From positions 1-31,620 of IMG/VR virus record IMGVR_UViG_3300027836_000026: 31,620 nt of DNA; one strand, given 5' to 3'. Positions 14,432 to 20,131 of this stretch are shown piece after piece. Source of the stretch: a virus. The translations under genes and the position numbers were made by a program. The first letter of the stretch is position 1. Every line of letters begins with the position of its first letter. The notes under the pieces are model-generated. The model made no database searches, was not told the origin of the DNA, and saw nothing but the letters and a program-made list of their open reading frames with translations.

Positions 14432-15145
14432 ATGCTTTTACAGCCAAAAAATTGGGCCGTCTTTCAACATTACAAAGACCGTTGCCCACCATGGATCAAA
14501 CTCCATCGTGACCTCCTTAACGACCGTGTGTTTATATGCTTGCCACTTGCTAGCAAGGCGCTTGCACCTTTGCTTTGGTTGCTAGCATCAGAATCTAAAG
14601 ACGGTACTTTTGATGGCTCATTGGATGAGCTAGTGTTTCGGTTGCACATCACACCTAAAGACTATCAAGATGGCATTAAGCCGTTGATTGATAAAGGTTT
14701 TTTTGTTCTTGCTAGCGGAGTGCTAGCAGATAGCTATCAAGATGCTATCCCAGAGACAGAGAGAGAGGGAGAGACAGAGAGAGAGGTAAAGACGGAAAAG
14801 AGGCAGATAAGCAATCGCGGTTCGCGTTTGCCAGCAAACTTTGTTTATCCAAAAGAGTGGGCTGATTTTTGTTTACAAACAAGACCTGAACTTAATTTGC
14901 AAAACACGTTTGACCAGTTTAAAGATTATTGGATTGCTCAACCTGGACAAAAAGGTGTGAAGCTTGATTGGGAAGCAACATGGAGAAATTGGGTGCGTAG
15001 ACAATCTGCCCCAAGAACAGGCTTTGTCAAACCATTGACCCCTGCTGAACGAGCAACCAACATTGCTCTTGGTAGACCAGCAGACCAACGACTACTTACC
15101 CCTGAAGAACAAGCTGAACGGACTAAACGGATTGCAATGCGATGA
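14432..15145 (+). CDS. Phage replication initiator / helicase-loader protein
   Basis: This is a 237-residue protein. Residues 15-95 (PPWIKLHRDLLNDRVFICL, later GSLDELVFRLHITPKDYQDG and LIDKGFFVL) look like the winged-helix N-terminus of phage replication (O-type) proteins. A charged Glu/Thr/Arg linker follows at about 107-125. The C-terminal block LPANFVYPKEWADFC, then NTFDQFKDYWIAQPG and DWEATWRNWVRRQ, is DnaT-like, a domain used in ssDNA binding and helicase loading. A DnaB-like helicase lies one gene downstream. The DNA encoding the linker carries an iteron array, as in lambda O. AAGG precedes the ATG. Confidence 0.75.
   Translation: MLLQPKNWAVFQHYKDRCPPWIKLHRDLLNDRVFICLPLASKALAPLLWLLASESKDGTFDGSLDELVFRLHITPKDYQDGIKPLIDKGFFVLASGVLADSYQDAIPETEREGETEREVKTEKRQISNRGSRLPANFVYPKEWADFCLQTRPELNLQNTFDQFKDYWIAQPGQKGVKLDWEATWRNWVRRQSAPRTGFVKPLTPAERATNIALGRPADQRLLTPEEQAERTKRIAMR
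14547..14811. other. Probable replication origin inside the initiator gene (iterons plus purine-biased tract)
   Basis: GCTAGC or GCTATC recurs at 14711, 14722, 14733 and 14744, an exact 11-base period, so it is not a codon-frame effect. Two more copies sit upstream, the perfect 10-bp palindrome TTGCTAGCAA at 14547-14556 and TTGCTAGCAT at 14579-14588. Directly after the array, 14752-14810 is almost all purine on the plus strand (six pyrimidines in 59). Iterons followed by a strand-asymmetric tract inside the initiator gene mirror lambda ori within O. Initiator binding is inferred. Confidence 0.6.
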
Positions 15146-15489
15146 AAGGCCATCAACCACTCATCCACATGAGGATGTACGGCAAAGCTCCTCAAGCAGT
15201 CACCATTGAAGACCACAGGTCCTTGAACAGCCATGATTGGCATCTCTTTGGTGAAACCCCCACTATCAGTGTTTACGGTGATGAGCTATATGACATCGAC
15301 TTGCGTTTTTGTGTTGACTTGATTGTGAGCATTAGTAGTTTTTCAGAGACAAGAGCGAAAACACTGTTTTTACTTGCAAAAAGTGCAAAAGCTAGGGTTA
15401 TCACTAGTTGTGTGCTGATTCCTGATGCTCCACACTGGATGCAGACAGGTTGGTCTGACATACACATACAAGCACATACAAGCACTTAA
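15142..15489 (+). CDS. Conserved phage hypothetical protein
   Basis: This 115-residue protein starts in an ATGA overlap with the initiator. It has a beta-rich N-terminal half (MRMYGKAPQAVTIEDH, WHLFGETPTISVYGDEL) and an alpha/beta C-terminal part (LRFCVDLIVSISSFSETRAK, then a helix and ARVITSCVLIPDA). I have seen proteins of this pattern between initiator and helicase genes of similar phages, without a known function. Position and coupling suggest a replication accessory role. Confidence 0.6.
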   Translation: MKGHQPLIHMRMYGKAPQAVTIEDHRSLNSHDWHLFGETPTISVYGDELYDIDLRFCVDLIVSISSFSETRAKTLFLLAKSAKARVITSCVLIPDAPHWMQTGWSDIHIQAHTST

Positions 15490-15503
15490 ACAAGCATACG
15501 AAA

Positions 15504-16484
15504 ATGATTATCAACAAAGATACAGTTGATTTTGCTCTTTACATGAAAGAGACTGACGCTCAGGCAAAGGTCAAGAGTGCTTTCATCTATTCTGAAGCAC
15601 TGAAAAACAAGCTCCGATTGAAGAAGTCGGTGAACCCCATCGTTTTGCCTTGGTACGGACAGAAGGACAACTTCGAGTTTCGCAAGGGTGAAGTGACCAT
15701 CTGGGCAGGACAGAACAGTTCAGGCAAGTCACTGGTGACCTCTCAGATTGCTTTGTCCTTGATGGGCCAAGGTGAGAAGGTAGCCATTGCGTCTTTCGAG
15801 ATGAAGCCTGTCACTACGCTACAGCGCATGGCAAGGATGTGGATAGGGATGAACCCTATGGCTCCTGAGTTCCAGACTGATGAGGGTTTTAAATCCATTG
15901 ACGACCTGTTTGACCAGTTTAGCTATTGGACTGATGACAAGCTTTGGTTGTACGACCAAATGGGTGCAGTTGACCAGGATGTGATTATCGGAATGTGCAG
16001 GTACTGTGCAAAGGAGCTAAGTATTGGTCACATCTTTATTGATAACCTAGCCACTTGCGTTATGGGTGAAGACGACATGTCAGGTCAAAAGAACTTTGTA
16101 TCTGAGTTGATTAACATTGCTCGTGATTACAACGTCCATATTCACTTGGTTCACCATTTGCGTAAACCATCGAACGAATACGCTATCCCCAACAAGTACG
16201 ACACCAAGGGATCAGGTGCGATTGTTGACCTTGTGGACAATGTCTGGATGGTTTGGAGAAATAAGGAAAAAGAGGACGAAGTCAAAGATATTGGTCCTGC
16301 ATCAGCGAAGTTTCATGATGCTGACCAGATGTTGTTTTGCCGTAAGCAAAGGAATTATGAGGGATCTGCTAACGGTGAACCGACTATCAAGCTTTGGTTT
16401 CATTTGGATGCACAGCAATATTTGGAGAGAGCTGGTGATGACACTATGTTCTTTCCTAACTGGCCCCACACACGATCAGGGTAA
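15504..16484 (+). CDS. DnaB/T7-gp4-like replicative helicase (RecA fold, no primase domain)
   Basis: This is a 326-residue helicase. A short N-terminus precedes Walker A GQNSSGKS (residues 69-76), the SFEM motif with the likely catalytic Glu99, and Walker B HIFIDN with Asp180. The H3/H4 region has HIHLVHHLRKP (212-222), then GSGAIVDLVDNVWMVWRN and the late CRKQRNYEG. This is the C-terminal half of DnaB-type hexameric helicases that unwind 5'-3' using ATP. The N-terminal collar domain is much reduced, so priming presumably relies on host DnaG or another protein. No strong Shine-Dalgarno sequence precedes the ATG. Confidence 0.88.
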   Translation: MIINKDTVDFALYMKETDAQAKVKSAFIYSEALKNKLRLKKSVNPIVLPWYGQKDNFEFRKGEVTIWAGQNSSGKSLVTSQIALSLMGQGEKVAIASFEMKPVTTLQRMARMWIGMNPMAPEFQTDEGFKSIDDLFDQFSYWTDDKLWLYDQMGAVDQDVIIGMCRYCAKELSIGHIFIDNLATCVMGEDDMSGQKNFVSELINIARDYNVHIHLVHHLRKPSNEYAIPNKYDTKGSGAIVDLVDNVWMVWRNKEKEDEVKDIGPASAKFHDADQMLFCRKQRNYEGSANGEPTIKLWFHLDAQQYLERAGDDTMFFPNWPHTRSG

Positions 16485-16490
16485 TCACTG

Positions 16491-16703
16491 ATGTACGAGT
16501 ACAGAAAAAAACAATCAAATCAGGGTGACCGAGTTCAAATCGAACAAGGTGAAGCAAGAGTAATTTTCAGATCCTGGCAAACAACACAAGACAACGAGTT
16601 TGTTAGAGGAATGCTAGAAAGATCAGAAAAAATGTATGGCATGGGTGCAAAGGAAAGAATCAGGTCTTATCTAACCCAAATGAAAGAAGGAACATTGGAA
16701 TGA
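16491..16703 (+). CDS. Small hypothetical protein
   Basis: This 70-residue charged helical protein starts MYEYRKKQSNQGDRVQIEQG and contains EFVRGMLERSEKMYGMGAKE and a C-terminal helix. It starts six bases after the helicase stop and ends in an ATGA overlap with a 30-residue zinc-finger-like gene. Similar short proteins occur in replication regions of related phages; no function is assigned. Confidence 0.55.
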   Translation: MYEYRKKQSNQGDRVQIEQGEARVIFRSWQTTQDNEFVRGMLERSEKMYGMGAKERIRSYLTQMKEGTLE

Positions 16704-16792
16704 ATGATTGCAAACACATGTGGGAGCCCATAGAGGGCCAAGGTATGTACAAATGCATTAGATGCAATGCTTTTCGGAGGATTATCAAATGA
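16700..16792 (+). CDS. 30-residue CxxC zinc-finger-like peptide
   Basis: Coupled by ATGA on both sides, this 30-codon frame encodes a peptide starting MNDCKHMWEPIEGQGMYKC and ending with CIRCNAFRRIIK. Cys4, His6 and the CIRC pair give a plausible four-ligand zinc site in a minimal knuckle. Size is at the limit of credibility, but the cysteine spacing and double overlap support translation. Function unknown. Confidence 0.55.
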   Translation: MNDCKHMWEPIEGQGMYKCIRCNAFRRIIK

Positions 16793-16896
16793 ATGATGAC
16801 GAAAAACCAACCCCGGCTGACGATCAGCTACTCTGGATCGTAATAGCGTTTATCGCCTTCATGCTGACACTGATGACGCTGAGGAGTTGTTTATGA
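16789..16896 (+). CDS. 35-residue single-TM peptide
   Basis: The ATG overlaps the upstream TGA and the TGA overlaps the next ATG. The peptide has an acidic N-terminus (MNDDEKPTPADD) and one hydrophobic helix (LLWIVIAFIAFMLTLMTL), then RSCL. It would be a small inner-membrane protein with its N-terminus probably cytoplasmic or periplasmic; topology is uncertain. An AGG lies six bases before the ATG. Function unknown. Confidence 0.55.
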   Translation: MNDDEKPTPADDQLLWIVIAFIAFMLTLMTLRSCL

Positions 16897-17201
16897 GTCG
16901 AGAAGCAATAAAGCTGGCGCTGGAGGCGTTGAAACAAATTGATGGGTCAATGCCATTCCCATCGGCTAAGCGGGCTCAAGCAGCCTTGCGAGAAGCACTG
17001 GCAGAGCAGCCAGCACAGCAGGAGCCAATTATCAAAAGTTATCTTAAAAAAGATAATTCACAGCCTGTCACATTTTTTGACTACGAGCCCGATGGGATGC
17101 ACCACAACAAGCCACAGAAACGCCCCCAAAACTGCGGGACAGGCTATTGCTCTTGCATTGAGTGCGTGATGGAGCCAGCACAGCAGGAGAAGAACACATG
17201 A
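16893..17201 (+). CDS. Conserved phage protein with C-terminal CGTGYCSCIEC motif
   Basis: The ATG at 16893 overlaps the previous stop and follows GAGGAG; an in-frame start at 16887 lacks these. The 102-residue product has an N-terminal helix SREAIKLALEALKQI, an AQAALREALAEQPAQQEP segment typical of variable-length phage proteins, and a Cys-rich tail CGTGYCSCIECV that could bind metal. Such proteins are frequent next to RusA-type resolvases, with unknown function. Confidence 0.65.
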   Translation: MSREAIKLALEALKQIDGSMPFPSAKRAQAALREALAEQPAQQEPIIKSYLKKDNSQPVTFFDYEPDGMHHNKPQKRPQNCGTGYCSCIECVMEPAQQEKNT

Positions 17202-17626
17202 CCTTTTCTGTGATCTTTCAAGTTGAAGGTACACCAGTACCCAAAGGTCGTCCAAGGTTTGCTAGGAGAGGCAAGTTTGTCTCAACTTACAGCCCAAAAA
17301 CCACGGTTGACTACGAATCCAAGGTTTCTGACGCTGCCAAACTAGCAATGGGCTCACAGAAGCCCTTAGAAGGGCCCATAGTGGCCTGTATTTACATCAC
17401 CCTACCTATCCCAGCCTCCTACAGCAAAAAGCGCTTAAACGCCTGTTTATCAGGTGAGGAGCGTCCAACCAAACGCAGTGACATCGACAACTTCTGCAAA
17501 GCTATCTTTGATGGCATGAACGGAATTGTTTTTGAGGACGATAGTCAGGTGGTGTCTTTGCATGCAACCAAGGTGTATGGGACTGTAGGTTTGGTTGAGG
17601 TGATGGTGCAAGAACATCTCCTATAG
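17198..17626 (+). CDS. RusA-like Holliday junction resolvase
   Basis: This is a 142-residue protein. The start at 17198 overlaps the upstream TGA (ATGA), and the product from it begins exactly at the family N-terminus. Diagnostic motifs are TPVPKGRPRF (12-21), YSPKTTVDYE, and KRSDIDNFCKAIFDGMNG with Asp95, Asp97 and Lys101, followed by FEDDSQVV with Asp114 or Asp115 as further metal ligand. RusA dimers cut four-way junctions symmetrically. Here it would resolve branched replication or recombination intermediates before packaging. Length is close to the usual 120-140 residues. Confidence 0.88.
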   Translation: MTFSVIFQVEGTPVPKGRPRFARRGKFVSTYSPKTTVDYESKVSDAAKLAMGSQKPLEGPIVACIYITLPIPASYSKKRLNACLSGEERPTKRSDIDNFCKAIFDGMNGIVFEDDSQVVSLHATKVYGTVGLVEVMVQEHLL

Positions 17627-17641
17627 GGTTTGTCCTAATAC

Positions 17642-17656
17642 CAATCAAGTTGATTG
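17642..17656. promoter_or_regulatory. Perfect dyad, operator-like
   Basis: CAATCAA at 17642-17648 and TTGATTG at 17650-17656 form a perfect 7-bp inverted repeat with one central base, in the short gap between the RusA-like gene and the next gene. Its arm length is right for a small dimeric DNA-binding protein, but no T-run follows. Binding partner unknown. Confidence 0.3.
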
Positions 17657-17692
17657 ACCATCACAATTGAGGCTCCACAACAGGAGAGCATC

Positions 17693-17896
17693 ATGATGCA
17701 AGAGCAAATTGAAATTGAAAAAACTATTCGTGCTGAGAGCGGCAGTTATTTGCATGTTTCTGAATGGGACGATGGTGGAGCATGGCTGAAGTTGGGCGAA
17801 AACCGCTCAAACATTTACACCCCATTGACTCGTTCTGAAACGGAGCAATTGGTGGAAGCTTTGCAAGCTATCTTGGCAAAAGAGGCTGAGGCATGA
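17693..17896 (+). CDS. Small acidic hypothetical protein
   Basis: The chosen start is the ATGATG at 17693-17698, preceded by AGGAG; the frame is open to a TTG at 17654 without a ribosome-binding site. The 67-residue product has RAESGSYLHVSEWDDGGAWL followed by KLGENRSNIYTPLTRSETEQ and a C-terminal helix. It is acidic, compact, and coupled by ATGA to the next gene. No family is recognised. Confidence 0.6.
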   Translation: MMQEQIEIEKTIRAESGSYLHVSEWDDGGAWLKLGENRSNIYTPLTRSETEQLVEALQAILAKEAEA

Positions 17897-18369
17897 GAAA
17901 GAAAAGCAAATACAAACCCAAGGGTGTACGGCTAGATGCTGTTAACTGGGTACTAGCTGGCATGAAAAAGGTAGGAACACTACCAACTGCTGGTGTTGGT
18001 CTAAAGTTGAAAAACCATGAAGCTTTGGATTCCATCATGACAGGCCAAGGAACAAGGGCTCATGTTGATGTGCTGATCCATGCTGTGAACATGGCAGAGG
18101 CTTTGATCCGTATTCGTGATGATTTAGGTGCTGATTGGGCAACAGAGATCAGAGCCGCTCAAGACGCCATCTACACAATGGGTAAACGAGGTGTGGAGAG
18201 GAACCGTTTTGCCTTTACAGGACCAGAGATGACTGCTGTGAGGGTGGTGATGGATGTCCATGATGCCCAGCTAGATGATTGTTCCGTGAAGGAAATGGAA
18301 AAGGCTTTGGAGCTGGTTGCGGAAGAGATCCGGCTGAAGAAGTGCCGACCAATCGTGGAGACAGCATGA
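17893..18369 (+). CDS. Conserved phage hypothetical protein
   Basis: This 158-residue protein has a very basic N-terminus (MRKKSKYKPKGVRLDAVNWV) and an all-helical body (HVDVLIHAVNMAEALIRIRD, GADWATEIRAAQDAIY, KEMEKALELVAEEIRLKK). It starts and ends in ATGA overlaps. The basic KYKPKGVR start is a motif I recall from many phages of aquatic betaproteobacteria. Its role is unknown, though nucleic-acid binding or transcription control would suit the basic start. Confidence 0.6.
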   Translation: MRKKSKYKPKGVRLDAVNWVLAGMKKVGTLPTAGVGLKLKNHEALDSIMTGQGTRAHVDVLIHAVNMAEALIRIRDDLGADWATEIRAAQDAIYTMGKRGVERNRFAFTGPEMTAVRVVMDVHDAQLDDCSVKEMEKALELVAEEIRLKKCRPIVETA

Positions 18370-18641
18370 TGGACGATCCATACCACTACGAAAAGCCTGA
18401 ATGGTTGGTACTCAAGCAAAGGGAACACAACCGCAAGTTAAGAGAGAAGCGACTAGGTAGGCCAATAGGAACCTGGGGTGGTAAACGTCAGGGTGCAGGT
18501 CTGAAGAAAAAGACAGAAGAACCCAAGTACACCAACCTAATCGCATTAACTCTAAACAGCATCCAAAAACAAGTACTCATAGAAATGGGTAATGGTGATC
18601 TGGATACTGGTGTACAGAACTTAATCAACCAACACATTTGA
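18366..18641 (+). CDS. Putative small DNA-binding protein (GGKRxGAG motif, RHH-like tail)
   Basis: The ATG at 18366 overlaps the upstream TGA; the longer frame from 18279 overlaps the previous gene and is rejected. The 91-residue product is basic, with LGRPIGTWGGKRQGAGLKKK in the middle, a motif common at the N-terminus of phage ribbon-helix-helix-like proteins. A NLIALTLNSIQKQVLIEMGN strand-helix and a second helix follow. This fits a CopG/Arc-type repressor fold, which is inferred from the pattern. It may regulate neighbouring operons. Confidence 0.5.
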   Translation: MMDDPYHYEKPEWLVLKQREHNRKLREKRLGRPIGTWGGKRQGAGLKKKTEEPKYTNLIALTLNSIQKQVLIEMGNGDLDTGVQNLINQHI

Positions 18642-18650
18642 AAGCAAAGC

Positions 18651-19037
18651 ATGACTAAAACAGAAATCCTTGACCACTTTGCCTTGTACGCAATGCAAGC
18701 GCAAATTGAAAAAATGGGAATTACAAACCCGTTTGCTATGGCTCAGACATCGTATCGGTTAGCAGTAGAAATGCTAGAGCACCGTGACCGCATATTGCGA
18801 GAGTGGCAAAGGGATCAAGAGATGCAACACAAGCAATTAAATTCTGACATTAAAGAGCTTGATTTGCCAATCAGGTATCACCGATGCTTGGTTTCTGAGC
18901 AAATCATGATGAAGCAAGATCTTTGTAACTGGACGGAACGTGAGATGAGAAGGATTCCAAATTTAGGAGTTAAGGGATTGCAATTTGTTAAAGAAGCAAT
19001 GGCTTTGCATGGATTGAAATTTAAAGGCCAAGAATGA
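18651..19037 (+). CDS. Protein with RNA polymerase alpha-CTD-like domain
   Basis: This is a 128-residue protein. Residues 67-122 read like the bacterial RNA polymerase alpha C-terminal domain: IKELDLPIRYHRCL, then a helix with TEREMRRIPNLGVKGLQFVK and EAMALHGL. Aligned by eye to E. coli alpha, Arg265 (here Arg75), Cys269, Leu270, Gly296 and Lys298 are kept, while Asn268 is Arg, Ser299 is Gly and Glu302 is Phe. The first 66 residues are helical and not alpha-like. It might bind promoter DNA or compete with host alpha-CTD. The fold match is strong; the function is inferred. Confidence 0.75.
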   Translation: MTKTEILDHFALYAMQAQIEKMGITNPFAMAQTSYRLAVEMLEHRDRILREWQRDQEMQHKQLNSDIKELDLPIRYHRCLVSEQIMMKQDLCNWTEREMRRIPNLGVKGLQFVKEAMALHGLKFKGQE

Positions 19038-19198
19038 TTGAACAAAAAAAAGATGCTATTGGAAACCCACCGTACTGGGTTTGCACAAAATGCAACTGGG
19101 CTTTCCATGTGTTGCAGGAAGCCAACAGACATCAGTGCGGGATAACAAACAAAACAACTCCAACCTATGTGAGTTATTCAAGGAAAAGCAATGATTGA
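19034..19198 (+). CDS. 54-residue zinc-finger-like protein
   Basis: An ATGA overlap starts this frame, and its stop lies eight bases inside the next gene. The peptide starts MIEQKKDAIGNPPYWVCTKC and continues with NWAFHVLQEANRHQC, so C-x2-C and a later H and C give a complete zinc-ligand set. The C-terminal 19 residues are Thr/Ser/Lys-rich. It directly follows the alpha-CTD-like gene and could be a transcription or nucleic-acid cofactor, which is inference. Confidence 0.65.
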   Translation: MIEQKKDAIGNPPYWVCTKCNWAFHVLQEANRHQCGITNKTTPTYVSYSRKSND

Positions 19199-19517
19199 AA
19201 TCAACCCAGAAAAAGCTATCCGTTACATCCAAGAACATGCAGAGCAATATGCAAAAGCAAAAGGTGATGTAGCGTACACAGAGAACTACCTGAAGGTGGT
19301 CAAGTCACAACAGATGAACAAGAGTGATTCCAGTTCCCTTGGTCAACGAGAAGCAGATGCTTATGCAAGTCCTGAGTATGTGCAATCGATATTGGCCCAC
19401 AAACAGGCAGTAGAAGAGGAAGCACATCTGAAGTGGATGCTGACTGCTGCTCAAGCAAGGATTGAAGTTTGGAAAACGCAGGAATATTCAAAACGTGCAG
19501 AGATGAAAAATCTTTGA
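19191..19517 (+). CDS. Conserved helical phage protein
   Basis: This 108-residue all-helical protein starts MIEINPEKAIRYIQEHAEQY and continues with an AKAKGDVAYTENYLKVVKSQ helix. The later READAYASPEYVQSILAHKQ and HLKWMLTAAQARIEVWKTQE blocks are typical of a conserved family in temperate and lytic siphovirus and podovirus genomes, function unknown. It overlaps the zinc-finger-like gene by eight bases. Its stop codon TGA forms part of an extended -10 element. Confidence 0.7.
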   Translation: MIEINPEKAIRYIQEHAEQYAKAKGDVAYTENYLKVVKSQQMNKSDSSSLGQREADAYASPEYVQSILAHKQAVEEEAHLKWMLTAAQARIEVWKTQEYSKRAEMKNL

Positions 19518-19523
19518 TATACT
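19515..19523 (+). promoter_or_regulatory. Extended -10 promoter element before a structured noncoding region
   Basis: TGATATACT contains the extended -10 TGn motif and TATACT (five of six to consensus). The TGA is also the stop codon of the preceding gene, the same construction as at 14325. No good -35 hexamer lies 16-18 bases upstream, which extended -10 promoters tolerate. Transcription would enter the structured RNA at 19536-19627. Confidence 0.4.
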
Positions 19524-19535
19524 GACCTTGTTGCC

Positions 19536-19634
19536 GTGGAAAGCGACAGATTAGAGCCGTTACTCATGCCTTCGCCCTTGGTTTTTACTTTAGGGTTTCC
19601 ACCGAGGGCAGTAGTAACGGCTTTTTTGTTTTTC
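19536..19634 (+). ncRNA. Structured RNA with terminator-like end and possible pseudoknot
   Basis: An outer 10-bp stem pairs 19555-19564 with 19613-19622 and is followed at once by six Ts, then GTTTTT, as in an intrinsic terminator. Inside it, 19574-19581 pairs with 19602-19609 (8 bp, one G-U), leaving a 20-nt loop. The upstream GTGGAAA at 19536-19542 is fully complementary to TTTCCAC at 19596-19602 in that loop, so a pseudoknot or an alternative fold is possible. A small RNA, or an attenuator separating upstream and downstream genes, would fit. Confidence 0.5.
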
Positions 19635-19639
19635 ACGAT

Positions 19640-19675
19640 GACTCGGACACCATGCGGTACGTCAGTGGTGGAGTC
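19640..19675 (+). repeat. Hairpin in noncoding region
   Basis: GACTC at 19640 pairs with GAGTC ending at 19675, and CACCA at 19648 pairs with TGGTG at 19666, giving a 10-bp stem with a three-base bulge and a 13-base loop. No T-run follows. Together with the preceding hairpin it shows that the region between 19518 and 19775 is dense in RNA structure. The rest of that gap, to 19775, has a weaker CCCTG/CAGGG pairing and no credible ORF. Confidence 0.35.
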
Positions 19676-19775
19676 TTAAATAACCCTGTTACACGAGCAA
19701 GCCAAAGCAGGGACGGTGGGCGAATTCCTAGAGCCGGGTGGTTGAAATAAGTCTGGGATAGTGCAGTGCGAGGAC

Positions 19776-19865
19776 ATGGCTCCGAAGATCACAGGCACAG
19801 AGCGAACTGTATTTGCTTACGGTAAGGCTGTGCTTTGCTCCAACATTCACCAAAGATCACTTTAA
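19776..19865 (+). CDS. 29-residue leader-type ORF coupled to the HNH gene
   Basis: An ATG with GAGGA directly upstream opens 29 codons (starting MAPKITGTERTVFAYGKAVL) that end in a TAATG overlap with the next ATG. Exact coupling suggests a translated leader that delivers ribosomes to the HNH gene, which lacks its own Shine-Dalgarno sequence. The spacer between GAGGA and the ATG is very short, which lowers confidence. It could be chance. Confidence 0.35.
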   Translation: MAPKITGTERTVFAYGKAVLCSNIHQRSL

Positions 19866-20131
19866 TGAATAACAAATTGAATAGCAAAGAGAGATTGCAT
19901 TTAGCTAGGGTCAAGGAGCTACCCTGTTCAGTCTGTGATGCACCTGGACCAAGTGATGCACACCATGTAAAACAGGGTTTGCAGTACACTTGCGTAGCAT
20001 TGTGCAAAGATTGTCATCAAGGTAGTTTTCTTGGTTGGCATGGACAAAAAAGAGCATGGTCCATCCGCAAAATGGATGAAATCGATGCTTTAAATAAAAC
20101 CATTGAAAGGTTAGTCAATGAACTACGGTGA
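19865..20131 (+). CDS. HNH / Ref-like nuclease
   Basis: The ATG at 19865 begins the 88-residue product MNNKLNSKERLHLARVKELP. It contains CSVCDAPGPSDAHHVKQG and LCKDCHQGSFLGWHG, giving two CxxC pairs and a His-His pair as in HNH/Ref-type beta-beta-alpha-metal nucleases from phages. P1 Ref is a RecA-dependent nuclease that aids recombination. An analogous role here, next to RusA and ERF functions, is inferred. The frame is open upstream to 19835, but the TAATG junction favours 19865. The last 14 bases overlap the next gene. Confidence 0.7.
   Translation: MNNKLNSKERLHLARVKELPCSVCDAPGPSDAHHVKQGLQYTCVALCKDCHQGSFLGWHGQKRAWSIRKMDEIDALNKTIERLVNELR

Noticed and set aside
14752-14811. Purine-rich tract considered as a simple microsatellite expansion.
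   Set aside because: The GA repeats are irregular and interrupted, continue the frame with a plausible linker, and abut the 11-base iterons, so an origin-related role seems likelier, though slippage may have contributed.
19640-19775. Search for a tRNA or group I intron in the noncoding part before the HNH gene, prompted by GGGCGAATTCC and paired segments.
   Set aside because: No cloverleaf with a proper T-loop and acceptor stem can be built, and no P3-P7 core with a guanosine-binding site is apparent.
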